Of a DNA stretch of 64,000 nt, positions 43,890-53,252 are shown piece after piece. The notes under the pieces were generated by a model. The model did no database searches. It was not told the origin of the DNA and saw nothing but the letters and a program-made list of their open reading frames with translations. A program made the position numbers and the translations under genes. Source of the stretch: Bacilli bacterium (GTDB lineage Bacteria; Bacillota_I; Bacilli_A; RF39; UBA660); the NCBI GenBank assembly GCA_900768815.1, contig CAAGEE010000002.1, positions 248,001 to 312,000 on the forward strand. The letters run 5' to 3'. Positions within the stretch are counted from its first letter, which is position 1, and every line of letters begins with the position of its first letter.

Positions 43890-45919
43890 TAGTTATAAAT
43901 ATATAGTTCGTGTTGACATCTAGTACAAGCAACATATAATAAGTTTCTTTCGTTTTTGCGATAAGAATTATTACGATCGTTATAGATAATAACACTATCA
44001 AACTCTAATCCTTTAGCAATATAAGCTGGAATTACTATTAAGTTTTTCTGGAACTTTTTCGTATTAGCATCAATTAAAGATAGATTTATATCATCTTTTA
44101 ATAGTTCGTATAACTCTTCTGCTTCTTTATAATCTTTTGTTATAATAGCAGTACTTTTATATTCTTCTTGAAGAGTATTTATATCTTTTAGAAGAGATGA
44201 CTTTAGGTCTTCAATATTTTTTCTAAAGATTACTGGTTTGTTATTATCTTTTCGGATAGCATTGACATGTTTTAAATTAAGAATTTTATTGGTATATTCA
44301 ATTATCTCAGGAGATGAACGATATGTTTTTAATAATTCTAGATATTTTGTTTCTCCTTTGAATAGTGAGCTTAAATCTTCTAGAGATTTATAACTATAGT
44401 ATGGATTTATATTTTGATTAATATCTCCTAGAATTGTAAAGTCTGCTTTTCTAAAAATTTTACTTATTATTACATATTGTAATCGGTTATAGTCTTGAGC
44501 TTCATCAATTACTACTTGTTTTATGTTTGCTTCATATGGGAAACCTTCTAGTACTCCTTTTATGTATGAGAAGATAAGAGCATCTTCGTAATTAATTATA
44601 TTCTTTTTGACAAAGGAGTTTATTGTTGCTTCGGTTTGAGGCATTTTACAAAATGGACTAGTCCAAAATGAAGCATATATTTTTTTATAGTCTTTTTCAA
44701 AGTTAGATGCTTCTTTTAGGAGTTTACCAAATGTTTTTACTTTTTTGTTACTACCTTTATAAAATTGTTGAGATAGTTTTTTAGACATTTCTTCAAGTCG
44801 TTCAAATAATGGGAAACGATCATATTTATAAGTTAACATTTCATTTAGTTCTTCTTTTAGAACGACGTTAAATTCATTTTCAATAATATCTTCTGTAAAC
44901 TTACATTTTAAAATATAGTCTGTTAAGTAAGCATCGATATCATCAATTATTTCATCACTTTGTTTATATCTTACTAGTTCTGGATCTTTTTCACTATAAG
45001 TATAATATCTTGAAACAAAGTCTGAAAAAGTTTCGACATCTTTATATTCGGTTATAAAGTATGATAAGTAGTCGTTAAAAGTAGTTTGTAAGGTATTACT
45101 TTCACCAAGAGATGGTAAGACATCTGAGATATATTCAGTAAAGACATTGTTTGGAGAGAATATTAAGATGTTGTTACTAGTTAAGTTTTTTAAACGGTAT
45201 AGTAAAAAGGCAATTCTATGAAGAGCAACTGTTGTTTTACCTGAACCAGCAATTCCTTGAACTATTAAATTATTATCTTCTAGATTTCTTATTACTTTAT
45301 TTTGTTCTTGTTGAATTGTATTAACAACATTTTTCATCTTATCGCTGGATTCGGTTGCTAAGACTTCTTGTAAGACTTCATCATCGATATTTAGGGAGTT
45401 GTCAAAGACACCTACTAGTTTATTATTTTCGATTTTGTATTGTCTTTTACGTTTTAGTTCTCCTTCAAATACTCCTCCTGGTGCTTTGTAAGAACATGGT
45501 CCAGTTTCATAATCGTAGAAAAGACTACAAACAGGACTACGCCAATCATATAAAATATTATTTAAGTTATCATCTTTTAAATAAGTTAGTGAGATGTAAA
45601 TGTTATGAATTTTACCTTCATCATCTTTAAAAATTATAGATGCAAAGTATGGTTTATTTTTTATTTGACATAACTTTTTAAAATAGTCTTGCTTTTGTAG
45701 AGCACGTTCTGCTTCATGAGATGTTGCGGCCATTACTTGTTGCATTTCAGCTTCGTCGAAACTGGTTGAGTTTTCCCACATCATCTTTTTGAACTCTTTT
45801 AAGTTTTCCTCGTCATCATAAACATCTTGTCCTAATGATGATAGTGTGTCACCTAGTAGTTTTTGAACTTTCTTTAAAATTTTTTGTTCTGTTTTAAACT
45901 CTTGTTCACTAATTGCCAT
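43889..45919 (-). CDS. helD: HelD-like RNA polymerase recycling helicase (UvrD/Rep superfamily)
   Basis: A 676-residue superfamily 1 ATPase. It has the long N-terminal coiled-coil arm of HelD (EQKILKKVQKLLGDTL onwards), the YDWRSPVCSLFYDY motif seen in this group, Walker A VQGIAGSGKTTVALHRIAFL, Walker B VVIDEAQDYN, and C-terminal LLYVACTRCQHELYIYN. HelD removes stalled RNA polymerase from nucleic acid in Gram-positives. AAGGAGG precedes ATG 45919. Its leader contains alternative inverted repeats. Confidence 0.88.
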   Translation of the reverse strand: MAISEQEFKTEQKILKKVQKLLGDTLSSLGQDVYDDEENLKEFKKMMWENSTSFDEAEMQQVMAATSHEAERALQKQDYFKKLCQIKNKPYFASIIFKDDEGKIHNIYISLTYLKDDNLNNILYDWRSPVCSLFYDYETGPCSYKAPGGVFEGELKRKRQYKIENNKLVGVFDNSLNIDDEVLQEVLATESSDKMKNVVNTIQQEQNKVIRNLEDNNLIVQGIAGSGKTTVALHRIAFLLYRLKNLTSNNILIFSPNNVFTEYISDVLPSLGESNTLQTTFNDYLSYFITEYKDVETFSDFVSRYYTYSEKDPELVRYKQSDEIIDDIDAYLTDYILKCKFTEDIIENEFNVVLKEELNEMLTYKYDRFPLFERLEEMSKKLSQQFYKGSNKKVKTFGKLLKEASNFEKDYKKIYASFWTSPFCKMPQTEATINSFVKKNIINYEDALIFSYIKGVLEGFPYEANIKQVVIDEAQDYNRLQYVIISKIFRKADFTILGDINQNINPYYSYKSLEDLSSLFKGETKYLELLKTYRSSPEIIEYTNKILNLKHVNAIRKDNNKPVIFRKNIEDLKSSLLKDINTLQEEYKSTAIITKDYKEAEELYELLKDDINLSLIDANTKKFQKNLIVIPAYIAKGLEFDSVIIYNDRNNSYRKNERNLLYVACTRCQHELYIYN

Positions 45920-45950
45920 ATATACCTCCTTAATTTATTCTTTAAAAACC

Positions 45951-45998
45951 AAAATACTACATTTATTCCATGTAGTTATAATTTAAATATAGTATTTT
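45951..45998 (-). other. Alternative inverted repeats in the helD leader
   Basis: Minus strand: AAAATACT (45998-45991) can pair with AGTATTTT (45958-45951), while CTACAT (45975-45970) can pair with ATGTAG (45962-45957). The two pairings share bases, so they exclude each other in part. Possible leader structure; no known riboswitch recognised. Confidence 0.4.
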
Positions 45999-46059
45999 CT
46001 CGCTAAACGTCTGTTTCAATATATCATAAGTTTTAAAATTAGGCAAGAGTTTTTTCAAT

Positions 46060-46085
46060 AGAAAAAATATTCCGATGGGAATATT
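46060..46085 (-). terminator. Terminator of pgm-CYTH genes
   Basis: Perfect stem AATATTCC/GGAATATT with loop GATG, followed by TTTTTTCTATTG on the minus strand, 40 bp after the stop at 46125. Confidence 0.85.
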
Positions 46086-46124
46086 CTATTTATTATTAGT
46101 ATAAACCTTTTGGTTTTCTTTTCT

Positions 46125-46763
46125 TTAAAATTCATTTGTAACACTAGGCATATCTTTATCAAATGTTACTATGTTATAGGCCTCTTTTCCTTGGCACTTA
46201 CATAGTTCACTATATTTATCATCCCAAGATAGTTGATAAGCATCTTTTATATTTAGATTTAGTTTTTCTAACCAGTAGTTGATTATTTCTTTAGCTTTAT
46301 CTGTATGAGTTTTATCTTCTATTTCTAAAGCTATACCGAATGGATAGTCATCAATTACAACTTCTACTTCATCATTTGAGTACACACTTCTATAACGTTC
46401 ATAGCTTTCTACTAAATTTAGGTGTAATACTTTTTTTAAGAGAAAGATTAAATTATCATACTCTTCTGGTTTAATACTTATTTCTACTTCTTCTTCAGTA
46501 TGAATTAAGTCTTGTTCTGTACTTGGTAATCTTCTTTTCCAAGTAATCATACATTTTGAAATTTTAGAAGAGGTAGTTTTTCTTACTCTAAATCTTCCAT
46601 CTATTTTTTTATCGTAAAAATCAAACTCTTGCATTGGATGATTATATTGATCTGTCTTTTCATAAAACGTGCCTTTGTAATTTAATTCTTTAAATGTATT
46701 TAGTTTATCTAAAATTTTATCTTTACTATTTTTTGAAAAATAATATCTAATTTCTGTTTCCAT
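46125..46763 (-). CDS. CYTH domain protein
   Basis: A 212-residue protein of the CYTH (CyaB/thiamine triphosphatase) superfamily. The diagnostic ExExK/R motif is METEIRYYF at the N-terminus, followed by RFRVRKTT, MITWKRR, ERYRSVYS and EVVIDDYPFGIALEIE, supplying the charged tunnel that binds triphosphates and metal. Members hydrolyse triphosphates (inorganic or thiamine) or cyclise ATP; the substrate here is undecided. Ten base pairs downstream of the phosphomannomutase gene, same transcript. Confidence 0.82.
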   Translation of the reverse strand: METEIRYYFSKNSKDKILDKLNTFKELNYKGTFYEKTDQYNHPMQEFDFYDKKIDGRFRVRKTTSSKISKCMITWKRRLPSTEQDLIHTEEEVEISIKPEEYDNLIFLLKKVLHLNLVESYERYRSVYSNDEVEVVIDDYPFGIALEIEDKTHTDKAKEIINYWLEKLNLNIKDAYQLSWDDKYSELCKCQGKEAYNIVTFDKDMPSVTNEF

Positions 46764-46773
46764 AGTTTACCTT

Positions 46774-48147
46774 TTACTTATTATATTCTTTTATTAAGTT
46801 AGTAAACTCTTGCTGTAATTCTTCAAGTCTTTCTTCTGTCTTAGCTTCAAATCTTGCGGTTATATTAGGCCCAGTATTAGATGCTCTAACTAGAGCCCAA
46901 CCATCATCAAATAAAACTTTTACTCCGTCAATATCTAGGAATTTATAATTTTTACTCTTTGCATACTCTGCCATCTTATCAATGATAGCAAACTTTTTAG
47001 CATCACTACTTTTAAATTTTAGTTCTTCGGTTGAATAATATTTATTAATTCCTGATAATAATTCTGTAACAGTTTTGTCGCTATTAGATAGGATTTCTAA
47101 AAGACGAAGACCGGCGTATAATCCAGAATCAAAACCAGGCCATCTATCTCTAAAGTAAACGTGTCCAGATAGTTCTCCTCCAAATGGTAAGTCATCATCT
47201 CTTACTTTGGCTTTTGTGTATGAGTTACCAGTACGATAACATAGTCCTTCGCCACCAAGACGTTCAATCTCATCACTTAGAGATTTTGAACATTTTACAT
47301 CGTATAAGAACTTCTTCTTAGCAACTTTATTTATAATATCTCTTACAATTATAATCATGTATTGATCTGTTGGTATAAACGTTCCTTTTTCTGAGACTAC
47401 ACCTAATCTATCTCCATCTCCATCGAAACCTAATCCAACGTCAGCTTTTAGTTCTTTTACTTTAGCTTTTAATTGAGTAAGATTATCTTCAACGCATGGA
47501 TCTGGATGATGATTTGGGAAAGTTCCATCACTTGCACCATTGATTACATGTAGTTCCATTGGAAACATTTCATATAGCTCTTTAGCAATAATACTTGTTG
47601 TTCCATTACCTGGATCAATTACTACTTTTAATTTTCTATTACCAAAGTGTAGATTGGTTCTAAAAAGTTCTAAATATTCTTCTTTTATACTATAATCAGT
47701 TACAGTACCGTTTCCTGTTTTAAAGTTACCTGCTTTGATATAAGCTAAGAAGTCTTGGATTTCTTGACCTTTACAATTTCCTGATTCATCGAAAGCAAAC
47801 TTTAGACCATTATCATCTTTAGGATTGTGAGAAGCTGTTACCATTACTCCTGATGGGATACCTAGTTTTATACAAGCATAATAATACATTGGTGTTGTAC
47901 ATAAACCTAATGAAATTATATTAACACCAGTTTCTGTTATACCCTTGATTAAAGCATTGTAGAGATTTTCACCAGATAAACGATTATCATGGCCAATTAC
48001 ACAAGTAGTTTTACCTATTGTTTGAATATAACTACCAAAACCTAGTCCAACAGTATAGACAGTATCTTCATCTAATTCAGTTGGATATATACCTCTAATG
48101 TCATATCCTCTAAATATGTTTTCATTTATATTTTCTTTTATCTTCAT
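46774..48147 (-). CDS. Phosphomannomutase/phosphoglucomutase
   Basis: A 457-residue alpha-D-phosphohexomutase, moving phosphate between C6 and C1 of mannose or glucose and feeding sugar-nucleotide synthesis for envelope glycans. FRGYDIRGIYP at the N-terminus, the phospho-Ser loop VMVTASHNPKDDNG, the metal loop GFDGDGDRLGV, the sugar-binding GGELSGHVYFRDRW, and the phosphate-binding RASNTGPNITARFEA. The FRGYDIRG start and DSGLYA element fit the ManB/AlgC type rather than GlmM. RBS AGGAGG upstream. Confidence 0.92.
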   Translation of the reverse strand: MKIKENINENIFRGYDIRGIYPTELDEDTVYTVGLGFGSYIQTIGKTTCVIGHDNRLSGENLYNALIKGITETGVNIISLGLCTTPMYYYACIKLGIPSGVMVTASHNPKDDNGLKFAFDESGNCKGQEIQDFLAYIKAGNFKTGNGTVTDYSIKEEYLELFRTNLHFGNRKLKVVIDPGNGTTSIIAKELYEMFPMELHVINGASDGTFPNHHPDPCVEDNLTQLKAKVKELKADVGLGFDGDGDRLGVVSEKGTFIPTDQYMIIIVRDIINKVAKKKFLYDVKCSKSLSDEIERLGGEGLCYRTGNSYTKAKVRDDDLPFGGELSGHVYFRDRWPGFDSGLYAGLRLLEILSNSDKTVTELLSGINKYYSTEELKFKSSDAKKFAIIDKMAEYAKSKNYKFLDIDGVKVLFDDGWALVRASNTGPNITARFEAKTEERLEELQQEFTNLIKEYNK

Positions 48148-48206
48148 TAAACATAACCTCCTATTAAAAGTATATCATAGAAAAGAAAAATACAAAGATA
48201 ATTTTA

Positions 48207-48575
48207 TTATTTAGTTTGTTTTACTTCTCTTGTTATCCAAGTCATTATAACTTCTACTATGTAGTTTATTTCTTGTTCAGTTAATTCTTTTGTCTTTGGG
48301 ATATTGTGAATTTTTTCTAAGCATCCACGACAACAAGTACCAGTTGCATGTTGAGCAATAAATACGGGATGAGAATTAGCACGCATAGGAGTTTGTTTTC
48401 CATCATTTGTTTTTAAGACTTTTAGTCTTTTGGTTACAAGATCATAGGCATCTCTTTTAATCTTTAAATATCCTTTTTCTCTAGCATATTCTTTCATATT
48501 ATTATTTAAATGAAATGAACCTCTAAATTTTGTTTTCTCTAAACTATCTAGCTTATTATTAATATAATTATTCAT
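48207..48575 (-). CDS. DUF4186 family protein
   Basis: A 122-residue protein matching the DUF4186 pattern: KTKFRGSFHL, DGKQTPMR, HPVFIAQHATGTCCRGCLEKIH and ELTEQEINYIVEVIMTWI. The paired Cys (CCRGC) with the neighbouring His residues look like a metal site. Function unknown in the literature I know. Lies between phosphomannomutase and hybrid kinase C. Confidence 0.85.
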   Translation of the reverse strand: MNNYINNKLDSLEKTKFRGSFHLNNNMKEYAREKGYLKIKRDAYDLVTKRLKVLKTNDGKQTPMRANSHPVFIAQHATGTCCRGCLEKIHNIPKTKELTEQEINYIVEVIMTWITREVKQTK

Positions 48576-48593
48576 ATTTTTAACCTTTCCAAT

Positions 48594-48617
48594 AGAAAAA
48601 GAATGATTAAATCATTC
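48594..48617 (-). terminator. Terminator of hybrid kinase C
   Basis: Stem GAATGAT/ATCATTC followed by CTTTTTCTATT on the minus strand, 16 bp after the stop at 48633. Confidence 0.8.
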
Positions 48618-48632
48618 CTTTCATGGTTATTT

Positions 48633-50555
48633 TTACTCATCATTGCCAATAATAACTGCCTCTACTCCAGCAAATCTATCTACGTTTGGATTGTATTCTG
48701 GTGTTTCTGCTGATTCAGTGTCTTCTGGAACTTCTTTTAGAATTTTTTCTAGCTTTACTCTTATTTGTTCTTTACTGAATGGCTTTGGAATGTAATCTGT
48801 AAAACCTTTTTCAATGTATTTTTCTTCACTACCTGCTATAGCATCAGCTGTTAGAGCTATGACTGGAGTTTTAAATAATGGATTTTTCTTTAATTCTTTC
48901 AAGGCTGTTTCTCCAGACATTATAGGCATCATAATATCCATTAGTATTAAATCGTATTTATTGCCTAAGTTTATTTTATTAATACACTCTTGACCATTTT
49001 CACAAGCATCAATTTGTATCTTAAATGGTTCTAATGAACGTTTTGCTACTTTGATATTTAATTTGTTATCATCTACGATTAAAACTTTTTTATCACTATA
49101 ATCTGGCAATGGTTCGGCAGCATGTTGCTTTAATAACACTTCTTCTTGTTGTGGAGAATTATCTATCTTTTGAGGAATTTGAACAATAAATATTGAACCT
49201 TTTCCATAACTACTTTGAACATTTATTTTACCACCCATCATTTCAACAAGTTTTTTCGTAATAGCAAGGCCTAATCCAGTACCTTCTGTTGTAGAACTTT
49301 TTTCAATATCTAGACGTTCAAATTTATTAAATAGTTTGGAAATATCTTCGGTTTTAATACCACGTCCAGTGTCTTTTACACTTATTATTAAAAGACAGGA
49401 ATCATTTTCATTAATACATTTAGTAGTGAACTCTACTACTCCTTCATTAGTATATTTCAAAGCATTAGAAAGCAGGTTATTAATTATTTGTTTTATATGT
49501 ACTCTATCACCATATAGATATTCTGGAATATCTTCAGCAATATTTGTTTTAAATTCTATTTGTTTTTCACCGATACGAGTTGAATTTATTTTTGCTAAAA
49601 GTTCGGCTTCTTTACGATAGTTGTAAGTAGTTTCAACTATTTTTAATTTGTCACTTTCAATCTTATTTATATCCATAATATTACCTACTATTTCAAGTAG
49701 TGTTTTTGAAGCTTCTAAAACATCGTTTAAATCTTCTTTCATATCATCAGGTGCTGTACCTCTTTCGACCATATCTTCTGACAGACCAACAATAGCATTT
49801 AATGGAGTTCTAATTTCATGAGACATACTAGATAAGAAATCACTTTTAGCACGGTTAGCTTTTTCTGCTTGTTCTTTTGCTATGTTTAGTTCATTCATCA
49901 TTTTTACGTCAGGATTTTCAATGGTAAAGAACATTATTAGATTTACAAAAGCCATAACAAAAGGTTCAAATATTATATTTGGAAAAATCGTTCTTATGAA
50001 AATACAGAAGATAAGCAGTAAAAGCATTACATAAATTGGAAAATATTTTTTATTTGTATATTCTATTTTATGATTTTTTAAAGATTCTATTATTAAATAA
50101 ACTATTCCTGTAATTGCTAAAATTATATTTACAAAGACAACATCATATGATAGTCCATATGAATCTAATACTTCTCCCTTATTTATAACTTCTACTGGTA
50201 ATAATAAAACTATACCTGCAAATATGGTGTTTGCTATTAATACAGATTTTTTTAGTTTTTCATTTACATTTTCTGATGATACGGCATTTACATATAATAA
50301 AAGAATGGTTAGCCAATATGTAATAAATAAATAGTCAAACTTCATAATCATACCAGATATTATTATGGGTAAGTCTGGAATGTTTTTCATTATAATTACA
50401 GCTATAACATCATATACTGTTTGACACAGATTGATAGTAAGCAGTTTATGATATAACTTTGTTTCTGGATTATTTGCATTTTCTTTTGTCCTAAAAATTA
50501 TATTAACTAGCACAGAAATTAAAAGTGCTGCTATTGGAAAATATATACAACTCAT
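48633..50555 (-). CDS. Hybrid sensor histidine kinase, all motifs intact (kinase C)
   Basis: A 640-residue hybrid kinase and paralogue of kinases A and B. Seven or so membrane helices (1-212) end in the same IENPDVK linker as kinase A. Phosphoacceptor His246 in SSMSHEIRTPLNA, N-box INNLLSNALKYT, G1 VKDTGRGI, F-box KLFNKFERL, G2 GTGLGLAITKKL, then a receiver with VDDNKLN, Asp in LILMDIMMP, ALTADA and PKPFSKE. No output domain, so the signal must pass to another protein, none of which is nearby. Own promoter; GAGGTG before ATG 50555. Confidence 0.94.
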   Translation of the reverse strand: MSCIYFPIAALLISVLVNIIFRTKENANNPETKLYHKLLTINLCQTVYDVIAVIIMKNIPDLPIIISGMIMKFDYLFITYWLTILLLYVNAVSSENVNEKLKKSVLIANTIFAGIVLLLPVEVINKGEVLDSYGLSYDVVFVNIILAITGIVYLIIESLKNHKIEYTNKKYFPIYVMLLLLIFCIFIRTIFPNIIFEPFVMAFVNLIMFFTIENPDVKMMNELNIAKEQAEKANRAKSDFLSSMSHEIRTPLNAIVGLSEDMVERGTAPDDMKEDLNDVLEASKTLLEIVGNIMDINKIESDKLKIVETTYNYRKEAELLAKINSTRIGEKQIEFKTNIAEDIPEYLYGDRVHIKQIINNLLSNALKYTNEGVVEFTTKCINENDSCLLIISVKDTGRGIKTEDISKLFNKFERLDIEKSSTTEGTGLGLAITKKLVEMMGGKINVQSSYGKGSIFIVQIPQKIDNSPQQEEVLLKQHAAEPLPDYSDKKVLIVDDNKLNIKVAKRSLEPFKIQIDACENGQECINKINLGNKYDLILMDIMMPIMSGETALKELKKNPLFKTPVIALTADAIAGSEEKYIEKGFTDYIPKPFSKEQIRVKLEKILKEVPEDTESAETPEYNPNVDRFAGVEAVIIGNDE

Positions 50556-50578
50556 ATATTAACACCTCTACTTCTCCT

Positions 50579-50606
50579 ATTATACTCTATATTTAGCATA
50601 ACACAA
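50579..50606 (-). promoter_or_regulatory. Promoter of hybrid kinase C
   Basis: Minus strand: perfect TATAAT (50584-50579), 16-bp spacer, weak -35 TTGTGT. About 24 bp before the ATG. Confidence 0.5.
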
Positions 50607-50608
50607 AA

Positions 50609-50648
50609 AAAATGCATTTTCTACTTTTTTCTTAGTAAAAATGCATTT
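50609..50648 (-). terminator. Terminator of the acyltransferase gene
   Basis: Two copies of AAAATGCATTTT form a 12-bp stem; the first arm lies in the last codons of the gene ending at 50621. TTTTTTTTGTG follows on the minus strand. Confidence 0.75.
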
Positions 50649-51574
50649 TCTTTTGAGGGATTAAGTTTTTTTGTGAACTGATATACTTCTTCTGGTGAGG
50701 TTTCATTTTTCTCTTTGAATGTACGGTGTTTTAATATATCCCTAGTATAAACCGGAAATTCACTCAATCTATCATCAATATATGTTTCATAAGCATCTCT
50801 ACTCATTTCTTGTCTTTGCATAATACCAACATTTTCCCAAATCTCCCATTTTAAGCCGGCCATTTCATCACGTAAAGCTGATTTTGCTTGTGCTTCATTT
50901 TCTTTATTATAACTTCCTGTTGGTATATATTGGGACACCTCAAAATTTTCTCCTATGTTTGCTACAAAATCATTACCATATTGTTCAAGACTTATTGGAA
51001 TTATAGTAGCATTAGTTCTATAAGCCATTTCTATTACTCCAGGATATAGATGTAAAATTGGTCTACACTCTTCTAGGTTCCAAGTCCCCTCTGGATAGAT
51101 TAGCAAATCTCCGCCTTGATTTAATAATCTAACAGCCATTTCTTTTGCAACATGTCTGTCTGACTTTGAGTCTGTATCAACATATATGACACCATTAAGA
51201 TTGGCAGCAAGACCGTTTAGGTTTCTATACATTGTTTCTGGATCTCCACAAAACATATAAGCATTTGTAGGAAGTATTTCACAAACACTTTCTAAATCGA
51301 ATCTACCGATATGACTTATTGAATATATTATTGGTCTTTCTTCAGGAATAGTAGCTTTATTTTCTAATATTTTCAAGTCTCGTCCATTTAATTTTCTTTG
51401 AATCGTCAAGAATTTCTTTATTATTGGATATATTGCTTTTCTAACTTTTATTCCTTTTATTTTTTCATTTTTTAAATAAATATATTCCCTTAAATCTCGG
51501 TAATACTCAATCATTTCTTTTTTTGGCATTAATAGTGTTTCAAATTTTGATACTGGTTTGAAATCTTTTTTCAT
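50621..51574 (-). CDS. PlsC-like 1-acyl-glycerol-3-phosphate acyltransferase
   Basis: A 317-residue acyltransferase of the PlsC/GPAT family, adding an acyl chain to lysophosphatidate or a related acceptor at the membrane. The catalytic HxxxxD motif is SHIGRFDLES (about residue 84), and the phosphate-binding motif is LIYPEGTWN; the later PIIPIS-type strand is IIPISLEQYG. The extra C-terminal 80 residues are longer than in canonical PlsC and substrate specificity is open. Preceded by GGGGAATATTAT. Confidence 0.83.
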   Translation of the reverse strand: MKKDFKPVSKFETLLMPKKEMIEYYRDLREYIYLKNEKIKGIKVRKAIYPIIKKFLTIQRKLNGRDLKILENKATIPEERPIIYSISHIGRFDLESVCEILPTNAYMFCGDPETMYRNLNGLAANLNGVIYVDTDSKSDRHVAKEMAVRLLNQGGDLLIYPEGTWNLEECRPILHLYPGVIEMAYRTNATIIPISLEQYGNDFVANIGENFEVSQYIPTGSYNKENEAQAKSALRDEMAGLKWEIWENVGIMQRQEMSRDAYETYIDDRLSEFPVYTRDILKHRTFKEKNETSPEEVYQFTKKLNPSKENAFLLRKK

Positions 51575-51703
51575 ATTATAATATTCCCCTTTATTTGCTG
51601 CATATTATACCATTTTTTATAAGAAATGTCAATTGCTATGTAGTCTAATGAGTTACATGTTGTTTTTTATAACTTCTAGTATAAGTATAACAAAACTAGG
51701 AAA

Positions 51704-51737
51704 TAAAAAAAAGAAAAATCTAAAATGACTTTTCTTA
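51704..51737 (-). terminator. Terminator of the ppaC-uppP-zip-cmpB operon
   Basis: Stem AAGAAAAATC/GACTTTTCTT (one mismatch) followed by TTTTTTTTATTT on the minus strand. Confidence 0.8.
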
Positions 51738-51769
51738 TTAATTAATATTATATTTTTGTTTCTTATTCT

Positions 51770-52489
51770 TTATTTTTTTCTTTTTTTTAATTCACGTAAT
51801 TCCTTCATACGTTTAAAGTATTCATTTCTAAGTTGTTTATAATGATCTCTTTTATCCTTGGCATTAGGGAATGCTTTTACTAAACGATTTAGTAAGAAGT
51901 TACGTTGTAGTTCTTCTAAGATTTTCTTTTTTACTTCTTGAGTATTATCAGCACTATATCTTTTAAAACTACTATTGAATTTTATGACAGTATGAGTTGA
52001 TAAAATTATATCTGATACAAATATTACTGTAAGAATTATACTTAGAATTATCATTAAAGAGTTTGGTAGTAATAGTATTAATTTTTCTAACCAAGTATTT
52101 ACATATTTAACTACTAACACTCCAGCTAGACCAAATAAAATACCATTTTGTAGACAAATACGTCCATTAATATTAAATAATTTATCAGAATAGTTCCACC
52201 AACGAAGATTAAATAATTTTTCAGCAATTAAACTACATAAATATTCAACAGTTAGACAAACTACCATACTCATAATAAATAAAGCAACTACGTCATCTTT
52301 ATACTTTTGTAAGGTTAATACCATAATCATGGCACCTGTTCCAAATATTGGAATGTATGGTCCTACTAAGAAACCTCTGTTCCAGACTACTTTCTTTTCA
52401 ATCATACTTACTGATGTTGATTCTACAATGTAACCTAGGAATGAGTAGATAAAAAACAATAAAAACAAATTATAATAATTATATTCCAT
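51770..52489 (-). CDS. CmpB/putative ABC-transporter-type membrane protein (PF06541 family)
   Basis: A 239-residue membrane protein with about five to six helices and a basic C-terminal tail. The family pattern is visible in FFIYSFLGYIVESTSVS, RGFLVGPYIPIFGTGAM and LRWWNYSDKLFNINGRICLQNGILFG. These proteins are called putative ABC transporter permeases without proof of function. Last gene of the operon, 9 bp after the ZIP transporter. Confidence 0.82.
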   Translation of the reverse strand: MEYNYYNLFLLFFIYSFLGYIVESTSVSMIEKKVVWNRGFLVGPYIPIFGTGAMIMVLTLQKYKDDVVALFIMSMVVCLTVEYLCSLIAEKLFNLRWWNYSDKLFNINGRICLQNGILFGLAGVLVVKYVNTWLEKLILLLPNSLMIILSIILTVIFVSDIILSTHTVIKFNSSFKRYSADNTQEVKKKILEELQRNFLLNRLVKAFPNAKDKRDHYKQLRNEYFKRMKELRELKKRKK

Positions 52490-52498
52490 AAGTTCTCC

Positions 52499-53251
52499 TT
52501 AAATTAATTGTGATAGTAATAATAATACTATACCAATAATTAAACCAACATAACTTACTTTTTTATCAGTTGATTTTTTCATTCTAGGTAGTAATTCACT
52601 TATCGCAATAAATAACAACATACCTAGAGTTAGAGATAATAGTGTTCCTAAAAGAAGTGGACTTATTGAATTTAAGTTTAAGAAGAACATTAGAAGTCCA
52701 CCTAAGAATGTTGATAGTGATACTAGGCCGATGATACTTAATGTCTTCCAAATATTTTCATTACTTTGATAGAAAGTTGCGGCTATTACCATACCTAGAG
52801 GAATATTGTGAAAACCCACTCCTAAGGCTACTGCTACTCCTAGATTATTATCTGTTAGGAATGTTGAATAAACAGCGCTTCCTTCGATAATGTTATGTAA
52901 TACTAAGGCAAGAGAAGTAATAATACCGATATGTATTAAATTTTCTTTGCGTTCTTTTTTATCCATTTTTTCTTCTTCATGATCAGGTATGAAATGATCT
53001 AGAAGTTTTAATAAGAAATAGCCAACGACTGTACATACTATAAATATATAGATATGGTTTAGTTTTAAATTTTCTACTATTTCTGGTAATAAATCAGTTA
53101 CAATTAACATACCAATTACACCTAGAGCTAGTCCTATTGAGAAGTCAGCCACCTTATCTTTTTTCTTTACTAAGAGAGCCAGAAGTGCTCCGAGTAAGAT
53201 AAATATTCCTAAAAGAAGGGTTGCTAATAAGCCTAATTTTGCTTTATCCAT
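52499..53251 (-). CDS. ZIP family metal transporter
   Basis: A 250-residue ZIP transporter with eight predicted helices, importing zinc, iron or manganese. Helix 4 carries VLHNIIEGSAVYSTF and helix 5 the metal-binding ALGVGFHNIPLGMVIA; a cytoplasmic Glu/Lys loop (PDHEEEKMDKKERKE) lies between helices 3 and 4 and may bind metal. One base after uppP. A neighbouring Mn-dependent pyrophosphatase makes manganese a plausible cargo (inference). Confidence 0.93.
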   Translation of the reverse strand: MDKAKLGLLATLLLGIFILLGALLALLVKKKDKVADFSIGLALGVIGMLIVTDLLPEIVENLKLNHIYIFIVCTVVGYFLLKLLDHFIPDHEEEKMDKKERKENLIHIGIITSLALVLHNIIEGSAVYSTFLTDNNLGVAVALGVGFHNIPLGMVIAATFYQSNENIWKTLSIIGLVSLSTFLGGLLMFFLNLNSISPLLLGTLLSLTLGMLLFIAISELLPRMKKSTDKKVSYVGLIIGIVLLLLSQLI

Positions 53252-53252
53252 A

